Source: Tubiluchus corallicola
Lineage: Eukaryota; Priapulida; Priapulimorpha; Priapulimorphida; Tubiluchidae
Direction: 5' to 3'
Assembly: GCA_030141605.1 (NCBI GenBank)
Contig: JAQGDQ010000050.1
Coordinates: 628,971 to 692,970 of the forward strand
DNA length: 64,000 nucleotides
Numbering within the stretch: position 1 is the stretch's first letter; each line of letters starts with the position of its first letter. Below the pieces are notes generated by a model. That model was not told the origin of the DNA. It searched no databases and saw only the letters and a list, made by a program, of their open reading frames with translations. Below are positions 42,201-54,200 of this stretch, piece by piece. The position numbers were made by a program, and so were the translations under genes.

Positions 42201-45200
42201 GGCTATCCGCTACAGTGTAGGGCAATGTAGTTAGGTAGCTCAGTAAAGCCAGTAACATGGCTGAACGCTATTGTGTGCGTATGTGTCTTAGTTATTTTCA
42301 GTTCAGCAAGCAGGAGCTTTTGACAAATGGCAATATGAGCATTATTTTAATTTTCTAAGTGCAGAATAACTAAATACAACAGTGCGCTGCACCTTACGCC
42401 AAGGTAAAAAACTGCTAATGACAGCTTTAGGCAAATTGCAGATGCAATTCTTTGATTTCACTAAAGCCAAACAGATGCATTCTTTTTGCCAAAGTGTCAC
42501 TCACATTAGCAAACAAAAGTACTCAGTAATCAGTAAGGGTTTACACTTGCTAAAAGCAACCAGTGGTGATTTGATTACAATTTTTCAGAAGTAATTAGTA
42601 TTCATGACAAAATAATTGCTAAAAGCAATGAACCATCACTTAATTGACCGGAGAAGTAATCTGAAAACTATGGGAATAATGTTTCGATGTAACTGGAAAT
42701 TTACTGGACCTCAAGTACACTGAACACATTGGAGCTAACTGAAAGCAGAGGAAATGCTAAGGTGATAAAAAAACATCCGTGCATTGGTTTTTACAAGCTT
42801 ATGACACATCTACATCTGTTGGGGTATCCTGAGTTACTTGAGCCGCTGCTCCGATCATACTTCTCAAGTTTGCAGGCTGTGTGAGACACGCAAAGGTTGT
42901 ACACTAATTTTGAGGACTTCATAGATTCTCTATTGTTGTAGCAATACTTCGCCGTAACAAATGCTTCAGTACTAGTGGCTTTGCTTTGCTTTGCTACGTC
43001 CTGGCAAATGGTTATAATATGTACCATCCAGTATTTATGTGGAGTAATAACTGGTTGGAAATTCTGCATACACCAACAAACTATAAGTTGTTTTACAGTT
43101 AACTATAAAACATTTTGTGACTAACCCTGTAATTAAGAAAAGATAGATTAAAATTGAATTGTGGTGTATTTCCATTAATAGTTTATTTGCATAACAGGTG
43201 CCAGGGTATGAATATCCAAAGAATTTTGTGCAAGAGTTTTCTATGGTTCTCGTTCCTAATGTAGATAATGTGAGAACTGAGTACCTCATTGACAAATTGT
43301 CTTCGCTTGGAAAGGCAGTGCTGTTAATTGGTACGTAATTAAACAGATTTGTTCACTAGTAGTGAAAACTAGTATGTGCTTTTTTGAACACAGAAGCTAT
43401 TGTTTAGCCAGTGTGGTGGATTTATGATAATTAATTATTTAGAGTTAATTGTTTTTGATGCTACTGTTTAAATAAAAAATAGCTTATTAATGGATAAGTG
43501 CAACTACATAGTCCAGTAGCTACAGATTTTCTACTAAATTAAGATTTGTTTTAGTTTGTTACAATAATATTGCAAATGAATAGAATGTATAAACTTATAA
43601 AAAAACAGTTTTTAATAAACAAGAAAGATCATTGCTCAATTACCAGCTTGAATTTGGTTTGTGAATCTGGATATGTATGAACCGTGACCGTGTCTTGTGT
43701 TGTTAACAAGCTCTGCAGATTTTGCTAATTTTATAAAGTAATTTTATGTTTAACATGATAAAAGTGATACCATTTTGTGTGTAAATATCTACAGAAGAAG
43801 AAGGTAATAAACGTTTGCACTTATACAGTTGGATTTAGATATTAAAAGTGAAAAATTGTTGAAATTCTTCAAGTTCTATTGCAAATCGACAATTCATGGT
43901 CACCGTACCTAGTTGAGGCTATTGTGTCATTGATTAGACCTTAATTGGTCTATTCACCTGTCAACAAAAACATTCAGGTAGATAGCAACGCAAACTGGTC
44001 CTACAATGGGAGAAAGGAAAAGCTGCGCTCTATGTAGATATGAGGATACATATATTTGGATACGCTGCATGCTGCAGATGAGTGAGAACATTTCTTTTAT
44101 TGTTTTTACAAAGTACTTTTGCTAATTTTTGCTTTTGAAAACTTTGAACGTATAATAGACTGGTTACCATTTGCAACGTATTTCCCATATACCTGCATAT
44201 ACTAAGGTCACGCTGAAATAATATAGAAATAGACTGGTTCACTTCCCCTATTTCTGATACCTGCATTATTTGTTGAATATGTCTGACAAACCGAAGAGTA
44301 TCGATGAGCTGTGTGCATGTGACCGTAAGAAGCTGAAAGCCATTAGAAATCATACTGGCTGCCCCCCCCTTCGGCCGCTTCTGGTGGTGCCGATTCAGCT
44401 GTGTTGAAACGCCTGGATGAACTATCTAATAATATTAACACTAAATTTCAAAATCTGGAGGAAAAATTGTCCCAAAAGATTGAAGACAAACATTCTGAAT
44501 TAAAGACTGAAGTGAATGTCTTGCGTCAAGTTGTTAAAAATCAACAACGGTTTTTGGAGCAGGTTGACGGTCGTCTCCGAAACCAGAACTTAATTATGAT
44601 GGGCTTAAGTGAAAATGAGGATATCGATGGTGCTAATTCCGACGATGATAAGATAAGGAAAATTCTTGATGTAGTGGATGTGGAAGCTGCTGTCGTCTCA
44701 TACAAGAGACTCGGTACAGCTACGAATGGCCGTGATCGTCCTGTGTTGGTCATTGTTGAAAATCATGACCAAAGGGACAATGTCGTGAAGAATGCTAATA
44801 AGCTTCAATCGTCTGCCAATGCTGCTGTGAAAAAAGTCAGAGTGAAGCGAGACACCCACCCTGCAGTTCGTGCCGAATGGAAGCGGCTATTTGACGCTGA
44901 GAAGTGCGAACGTGACAAACCTGAAAACCGGGGATGCCATATTGAGTTTGACAAGAAAAAGCGTGAGATCACCCGGGACGGTGTTGTTATTGATAGTTGG
45001 CAACCAATGTCTTTTTTGTAAACAATCGAGATAGTTGCACTGAACTCCGTATTACACATTGGAAAATTAATGCCGTGAAAAATAAACTGGAGATCGACTT
45101 TGTTCGCCAAAGTTTATGTAAATCTGATATGATATTCTTAAATGAAATCAAAACTCCGTTGAAGTTCACAATGCCTGGGTATAAAACTCTCCGAACTAAT

Positions 45201-48200
45201 CAAGCAGCTGGTCACCGTGGTGGCTGTGCTATACTGATTTCAAATGTGCTAGCCTCTTCGATTCAATCGGTCGAATTTGGTTCCGATGTTATTGTGCTAC
45301 GCCTCAATAATATACCTGGTATTGTTTTTGTATGTGTTTATCTCACGCCATCTGACTCTCATTACCACTCACTTGAATGCTTAGCAAAAATCAACGAAGT
45401 TATGATGTCCAACCCTCATGATCAATTTGTGATACTTGGTGATTTGAATGCCCGTTACGGGCCTGCTATTAACAAATTTTTACGTAATGTTAGTGACAGT
45501 GGTGCACGATATCTTGCTTCCGAGGATTCGATTGGATCCCCAAATGAAAATGCCAAAGTTGTTTATAATTCTTTTAACTCTTTAATCGTTGTAAATAACA
45601 TTCAGTATAAAGGCAGAACATTTAAAAGTAATCTGACGTATAGAAAACGTGAGAATTGGATTTCTGAATTAGACTATTGTCTTATTTCTCCTGCACTAAT
45701 CGATAGTGTTGTCAATTTCACTGTCAATCAAGACTTACGATTACCTTCGAATCATGCCCCTCTGTCTGTGATTTTTGATATCAACATGTTATCTCGTGGA
45801 GCCTTACCTCACAATCTTCTTATCAGATCCGAAGCCTTAGGTGCTCATGCAGCTGAAGTTAAAACTCCATACCGCAAACATTGTAGCCGTCAGATCCGTA
45901 TTGCTGAAACAGACTGTGTCGAATTTCAGAGAGTGATGTCTTCAGTTGAACCTCCTGATGATGTGGATGATGTAAATAGTTGTGTTACTGATATTAATAA
46001 TGTTTTCCGTGATAAACTGATTAGATGTAAAGCTCCGAATCGTCTCATCAATCGTTATCAGCCGACGGATCGTTGGCGCCGTATGCTCGAGCTCAATGAT
46101 TCTAAGGAAATATGGAATGCCATAGACTGGAAAGGAAACACGATTGAATCTGAATCCTTTGAATCTCCAACTAGCGAAGAATTCAAACGTCATTTCGAGG
46201 ATCTTCTCAACCCAGATCGTGATGGTCCAGAGGACTTATTATCACTGTGCGATGGTCCAAGTATCCCTATCACAGATGATCCGATCGCTTTCGATGAGTT
46301 TGTTTCTGCTGCTTCCGAATGTAAATCAAGTAGTAGTGGTGGACCCTCTGGTATTCCTGGTGCTGTGTTCAATTTTATCCCAGATACTTGGATTAATTAC
46401 CTGTGTTTTGTTCTGAATTTCATATTCTTTTCGCGATCTTTCCCGATTCCGTGGTGCTTTAGCCGCCTTGTTACTATTTTTAAGAGAGGATCTCGTAAGG
46501 ACTGCGATAATTACCGCGGTTTGTCAATCATGGATTCCCTTGCGAAAATATACGATCGAATTTTGTGCAAACGTTTAGAGATGTGGTTCAAACCCGATAG
46601 GGAGCAGGCTGGCGCCCAAAAGGGTAGATCCTGCCTTGAGTGGATTGTGACTCTAAGACTATTAATGGACTATGCACTGTTTAAAAAGAAGAAATTATAT
46701 ATCGTTTTCGTAGACTTCTCGAAAGCTTACGATAGAGTTCCACGTTCTGGTTTGATTAGGGCCTTGAGAGCTCTTGGCTGTGGTCGTGTGATGCTTTCTG
46801 CTCTTGCTGCCATGTATGTGAATACGCAGCTGGTCCTTGGTGCTGCCGTTATTGGTGTTACATTAGGTGTGAAGCAGGGTTCTCCGTCATCCTGTTTCCT
46901 CTTCACACTGTATATTAACCCTCTTATTCGTGAATTAAAGTCTAGATGTGGTCTCGATGGTTTCCTAGGAAATTTACACTGTTTGATGTTGATGGATGAT
47001 ACAATCTTATTGTCAACATCTAGGGAAGGTATTATTCAAAAACTCAGTATCCTTATTGAGTTCTGTGATCAATCCGGTATGAAGGTGAACTTAAAAAAGA
47101 CTAAATTTATGGTTATTAATGGCGATGCTGTTGATCGTCTGGACCTCGTAGTGAACCCCCTTACTGTTAATCACTGTGACTATTACGTTTACCTCGGTGC
47201 TGTCTTTAGCTCAACAGGAAAATTTAAACCCGCTCTGGAAAAACACTGCGAAGACAAATATTGTCACGTACTGAAGTTCGTGTCATTTATTTCTAAGAAT
47301 TCAGCTTATCCTTTTGCAGTTAAGAAGTTAGTTTTAAATGCCGCGCTACTTGCTGCAATTACTTACGGATGTGAGTCTTGGCTATGCAATGTCCTTAATC
47401 CTATTCAAGGGATGTATATTAGTGTTATTAAATGTTTACTCGGTGTGCGACGTACAACTGCTAATGATTTGTGTCTCATAGAGTTGGGCCTTCCCTCCCT
47501 GAATGGTTTTGTGAAGGACACCCAATCTCGCTTTTTCAATAAGATTGTTCGCTCAAGAGTGAATATTCCTGATGATCCGTTTATGATTGTTTACAATTTG
47601 TGTCGCGAGTCAAACACCCCATGTGCTCGATATTTGCGTAATATAACTGGATACCGTGGTGATTTTATCGATGAAGACTCTGTTCATGTGGACAAATCCA
47701 AACAGAACTGCACGTAATATGTGAATGCCCTGAAACACGTATCTTAAGAAACAATTCCGAGTTAATATTTGATGATTTAGTGACTTTTTTCAGCGGAAAT
47801 CCCGCTGATATTTGTAATTTTGTACACGATGCTCTAGCCATTTTTGGTCTCTAATTGTTACTACACCATACATTGAGTGATCTATGGACTATGATCAGCC
47901 TAAATTTCTTAAATGTTGCAACTATCTCGAAACGATTCTTATGATTTTTTGTATATATCTTTGACCATGGTCAATAAATAAATAATAATAATAATGTGAA
48001 TCTCATTACTATTTTTATTACTTTGGTACTATAAGACTAATTTACAAGTCTTTATATTAGATTTATTGTGGGAAGAAGGATATCTGTTTACTTGCCACAA
48101 ATAGATTTAGTTCTTCATATAAGCAGTGCAACAAAAAAATTTTGAATAAATTAATTTTGATTAATTGATAAGGGATTAACAACATTCCCATTTCAGCACT

Positions 48201-51200
48201 GTTAAATCTAATAAAGTAACTTGTGTCAAATTCTTGGTAATCTCTTTTTTGCAAAATTTTGCCTAAATGCCCGACTAACTACGTAACTAAATGGCTAGTG
48301 AATTTTTAGGTGAACAAGGAACAGCGAAAACTGTCATGATCAACAACTATTGCTCAAAATACGACCACGAACAGCATTTGTTCAAGAGTTTCAGCTTTTC
48401 AAATGCAACAACTCCAATGATGTTTCAGGTGAGTTTCACCTTTTTGAACTCAATAAATCTGATGATGTTTTAGGTAAGTTTCAGCTTTTCAAATAAAAAA
48501 CTCTGACAATGTTTCAAGTTCATTTGAGCTTTCATACACAATAACTTCGATGATGTCTCAGGTGAGTTTCAGCTTTTCAAGTGCAACTACTCTGATAATG
48601 AGTCAGGTAAGTTTTGAATTCTTTCACATACAGCAACTCTTTAAAGGTAAGTTTCAACTCTTATCAAATGCGCCAACTCCAATGATGTTCCAAATGAGTT
48701 TCATCTTATTAAACAAATTCGATGATGATTCGGATGAGTTTCAGCTTTTTAGATTCAAAAACTCCTATAATGTTTCAGATGAGTTTCAGCTTTTTAGATG
48801 CAAAAACTCCAATGATGTTTCAGGTGAGTTTGAGCTTTTTAGATGCAAAAACTCCAATGACGTTTCAGGGGAATTTCAGCTTTACCCATGGAAAAGAACT
48901 GATGACGTTTCAGGTGAGTTTCAGGCTTACTCATGGCAAAGAACTGATGACGTTTCAGGTGAGTTTCAGCTTTATGCATGGAAAAGAACTGGTGACGTTT
49001 CAGGTGAATTTCAGCTTTACACGTGGAAAAGAACTGATGACGTTTCAGGTGAGTTTCAGCTTTATGCATGGAAAAGAACTGATGACGTTTCAGGTGAGTT
49101 TCAGCTTTACACATGGAAGAGAACTGATGACGTTTCAGGTGAATTTCAGCTTTACACATGGAAAAGAACTGATGACGTTTCAGGTGGGTTTCAGCTTTTC
49201 ATATGCAACTACTCTGATAGTGGGTCAGGCGAGTTTTGAATTCTTTCAAATGCAGCAGCTCTGATAATATTTTAAGGTAGGTTTCAACTCTTGTCAAATG
49301 TGACAAATCCAATGGTGTTCCAAGTGAGTTTCATCTTTTTAAATAAATTCAATGATGATTTAGATGAATATCAACTTTTCAAATGGAAAAACCCAGATGA
49401 TGTTTCAGTAAGTTCCAGCTTTTCAAATGCAGCAACTCCAATGATGTTTCCTGTGAGTTAGCTTTTTTAAATCAAGAACTACAATGATGTTTTTTTATTT
49501 TCATTTAGACTAATACTTTGACAATATTTGGCAGCTTACTGTCCAATTGGAATGATCTAAAATCAGTTCTGTTTGCTTAAATACATGCTTAGCATTTTTT
49601 TTAGTTGTATAAACAAAAATACATTGCAGGATCCAATATAGCAAGACATATCACAAAGCATATCAATTATATTGCATTATCAGAATTGCATTGAATAAGT
49701 AATAATAATTTTCTGTAGTTCCTTCAGGGAAATAAAACTATAGGCACAATTTAAATAATGTGTAAGTTTTTTTTTACTAGCTATAGGTACAAATTTTTAA
49801 GGTGTATCAATTTTTTTTATTATATTAGAGATAGAGACATGTCGAGCACTTTTCACATAAAGGTAAATCACAACTCCAATGTGCCGTAATCATTGCAAAG
49901 AAACCATGCAGCTATTATGATGCCCCACATTTGTTTCAAACAAATTAGTTTTTTATTATGTACCACCTTATCACCCATGCCTTACTCCATTTACATAAAT
50001 TTTCTGTTCACAGTTTTGTAACGTTTGTTAATATTAAAACTTATAGAGAACTATTGAAAGCTACGTGGACAAGCGCATTGGTAATAACTATGGACCACCA
50101 AATGGACGTCGGATGACAATTTTTATTGATGACTTGAACTTACCTGTTGTGAATGAATGGGGTGATCAGGTAAATCTGCAAGCATTTTATTCTTTACACA
50201 AGTGTGACTTGGCTAGAAATGGATGTCATCTTTTTAATTTAATCCCAGAAATCATCTCTTCATTTATACCAATTGTTTGGCCTAATAATACAATTTAGTG
50301 TAGCAGTTCTTTTTTCTGGCATATCAGAAATGCGGTAAAAAACTGGCGAAATGCATTTTCTTTTCCTTCTGTTCAGTATACATAACATACACCACTTTCA
50401 TCTCTTTTATGTCCTGCCGATAAAGTTGATAAGATAATAGAAATAATAGAGTAATTTTTACATTTTTTTGGTTTAATGACAAAGGTGTAGTTTAATTGAA
50501 ATTTTATATACCTGACTATAATTTTCCACTTTCCTCTACATGCCACGCTTTCGTAGATATGTCTGTTTTTGTTGGTTTCTTGTGATAATGAATTAAATTT
50601 TCACTCAGTTTTAATTGACTTTAACAATTTCAAATTTGTGACATTATTGTATCACATTTCCAATGACTTAGCTTTATCGCTTGAAAAGTTAACACGTTGA
50701 GTTTTGCATGGTCTACAAGAATAAAACAGGTGTTGTAAATCACTAAAGCTGTTGTCTTTGTTGCATTTCCTCTAGCCTGTAAAGTAGTGATCACTAAAGT
50801 TGTTGTCTTTGTTGCATTTCTTCTAGCCTACTAATGAGATCACGAGGCAAGTAATGGAGATGAACGGTTTCTACAGTTTAGAAAAACCTGGTGACTTCAT
50901 TAACATTGCCGACATCCAGTTTGTTTCAGCCATGATACAACCTGGTCAGTTATTTTAACTGTTTTAAAATATATTGATTAATTGATAATTTAATCTGTGT
51001 CAATAGTAATTAATCCTAATCCTAACTGTTTTACAATGTTTCTACTTCGAAGACTATACTAGAGTGGTCTTGTATATCAGTTCGATTTGTCTACTACTTC
51101 AATATCGACAACTATTGAGGCTGTTCTTGTCCTCTATGCTTAGATTTTGCTATGGTTGCTATGTAGTACGTTGATTGTCCTCTGGCCTTAGCACTCACTC

Positions 51201-54200
51201 TTACTGTAAATCGCCTGGTTTATGTAGACCTGTTCTCAACCACCATTATTCTTGCTAAATTCTACAGACACTTTTATTGCTGGTAGGTGTTAAATTACTT
51301 TGTTAAGACCAATTCAATCTTTCTACTGCACAATTATACATTGTACAGTAATTTTTGCATTTGTTGCTACTATTGCTGTGCATGAATAATCGATTATTCG
51401 AACCTTAGAATGCTATAAAGCTGGAAAAAATTGCGGACTAAATTTTTGTGATTTAGCCTTCAAAACCTTGTTTGGGAAGTGATAGTTTTGTGACCTACCA
51501 CTCTGGAAAAAGAATTATACAGGTTAAAGATTGATAGAAACTTATGGATTCTTTTCAGAGTAAGGCACATTGCCAAGTAATGCACAATGTTATTAATAAT
51601 ATTACTGCCCGTATTTACCAGCCTGTACAAAAACCTACTGATTTAGCAGCACTTGCTTTCACATTAGTAGCTTCTGTATCTTCAGTTGTAGTGACGAAAG
51701 GCGAGAAAAGCAAGTAGTGCCGTTCAATGGGTAATCACTAATACATGTGCTGGTCTGCTAACTATTCTAGCATTATCCAGTGTTTTTTGGTGTCTAAATT
51801 GAAGGGATACCATCAAATAAAGCCGACATGCTACTTCAAAGACCCAGCAGTGACTTGAATACTACCGCATAATTTATACGCCTGGAAATTTTTGCATATG
51901 GTCTTCCGCCCAAAATTCACAAACATTTCCAGCATTGAACTAATGTTACAGTTTACAGTCTTATAATGAAATGCAATTTGGTTACCCTATGTACACAGTA
52001 TTGACTGCCCGCTCACTTATGGAGACAAAAAACCTTAGCACTGAACCAACATCATATTCCTGATAAAAGCAATTCTGCTGTCTTTGCTGCCTCTGTATGG
52101 CAGATGGGAGAATAATCAGTCCTCAGTGCCCTGATAATACTAATTCACTAGGAAGTTGGATACCGCCTTATGTACATAGACATACTTATGGCATCAAAGA
52201 GCTTAGAGCTTGGTATGGGAACATTTCAGAAATGTTTATTCAAACACCATAAAATGTTCATTATGCAAAAACACGTTATCGAAAGTCAATAAATTGTGTT
52301 TAATTGTATACAGCTTATTTTCATGCTAAATAATGCAGTAATAGTATTATTAACTACAGTTCAGTTAAGATAAGAGCTTCAGTGTAGGTAAATTTATCTT
52401 TCCAGCTTGACAGCAGGAGGTTTTGGGCCTTGTCGGTTAACAATTTACATAAATCAGCCCAGAAAAGAGAATATTCAGCCCCGAATATTCGATTATTTGA
52501 ATAACTTTTCCTGGAAGATGAGCTACATTAGTACATCAGGTTATCATGGCATTTTGACTTAATCTAATGGTTAACATTAATTCTGAATTAGTGGTGAATT
52601 ATTCATCAGTAATTTATTATTGAGAAATTTATTCTGCTCTTGCTTATACCCATAAAAACATTTTTTGCTTCACCTCTTCAGCTTTTCTTATAAATGTTAC
52701 TAGTAATTAGAATAAGTTTTTAAGTACATTTTGAGTGTTGTATGTTACCATAAATGTAATTGAAACTTGCACTTATTTAGGTGGTGGCAGAAATGACATA
52801 CCTGATCGGTTGAAGCGCCACTTTGCCATCTTTAATTGCACTATACCGTCGGAGTCATCCATCGACCGGATATTTACGGTTATCTGCAAAGGCCAATTCA
52901 AAAAGGTTACATTCTTTTGTATGATGCACTTTTTGTTTTGCATTAAATTTGCACAAATTTTGTCAATGTAAAAGTAATGTATATTTTTGCAAATATTAAG
53001 ACTAATACAGTGTACATATGTGTATTAGATTAATCTACATTTTACATTTTTTGCTATTAATTATAGAGTATCATAATTATGTGTTTGAAGTTAGGTCCAT
53101 TACAGACAGAACTTGAAGGTTAATTAAAAAATTGTGTCCTAGTTACTAAGGGTTTAAACATTTGGGTTTAAATTAAAATGTGTATTATGGATTGTTGTTT
53201 TTTTTTGATAACCACCCTGCAGCATCTGATAAGTTGAGGTAACTTACTAATGAATCGGGATTCGTTCGGTTGTTACTGATGTTTATCCGTCGGCTGTACT
53301 CCATCGGTAGGCAGATTGTTGCATATTATAGTTATATGCAGAACTTTAAAAAATTATAAAAAATTCAAATGTGCAACAATTGGCCCAAAGATAAGTAGGA
53401 TCAGAGTTCGAACTATATTAGCTTCCGAGATTGCTCCAGAACGGAGAAAAACTGGTGACAGTCAGACAGAAAGAAAGACGGGCACAACTAATAATTCTAC
53501 AATTGCCCACTTTGTATGCACATTCATAATTAATGTCACTTCTTTTAGCCACTAATGTTTTATTTGCAGGAAAATGGCTTCTGCGAAGAGGTTTGCAGTG
53601 CATCTCTTAGACTGGTAGCTTTAACTCGCAAACTGTGGCAAAAGACGAAGATAAAAATGATGCCAACCCCAGCAAAGTTTCACTACATTTTCAACTTGCG
53701 TGACCTCAGCCGAATATGGCAGGTGTGTATGATTTACAATAGAAAAAAACAGCTTCTTCCATATCATAAACATGTGTCAATACACTATAAAACATGTAAG
53801 CATTGGTTTGGGAAAACATCTGCAATTTCAGTGTTGAAGAAAAGATTTTCAAAAAAATTAGCAGCAATTATGATAAAACTCCAATATATATTTGATTGGT
53901 TTGAGTTTGTTAGAAGTTAACCTTGAACCTTGATCAAGCCAAGTCCTGATTTAATTGATTTTACATTGTGATTAGTGAACAACGTCATTTGACCCTTTCC
54001 AAGAATTGGGCCCAAGTGGTCAGTCCTGTCATCATTGTCTTTGTTGTCATTCTTGTGGAGACAGTAAACAGTCAGACCACAAGATGTTCTGTCTATTTTG
54101 CTAAGGATTCTGCAGCAACAGATTCAATCTATCTGTGATAGTTGTTATGAACGTGGACAGCACTATTCCAAATGTTACTGCAACACAAATAATGAGAAAA

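Larger units (their letters stand above)
44279..47995 (+). mobile_element. Non-LTR retrotransposon (LINE), nearly full length
   Basis: Two overlapping ORFs (coiled-coil/RRM-type ORF1, then APE-endonuclease plus reverse transcriptase ORF2), a 3' untranslated region and a (AATA)(AAT)n tail at 47975-47995. It lies in sense orientation in dynein intron 41. Layout and motifs suit the CR1/Jockey group broadly; the exact clade is not claimed. Both ORFs carry lesions, so this copy is probably inactive though recent. Left boundary is the likely ORF1 ATG; the true 5' end may be further upstream. Confidence 0.88.

Noticed and set aside
48550-49264. Open frames of 229 and 180 codons (plus) and 106 codons (minus) with repeating DDVSGEFQL or GKELMTFQV peptides
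   Set aside because: They are by-products of a 45-bp unit divisible by three. They are not in the dynein frame, have no independent gene signals, and the array derives from an exon end.
48386-49497. CRISPR-like array
   Set aside because: There are no unique spacers between repeats; units abut directly, in a eukaryotic intron.
53316-53555. 79-codon plus-strand frame just upstream of exon 46
   Set aside because: No known domain; it ends before the exon 46 acceptor and is not in a conserved dynein segment.
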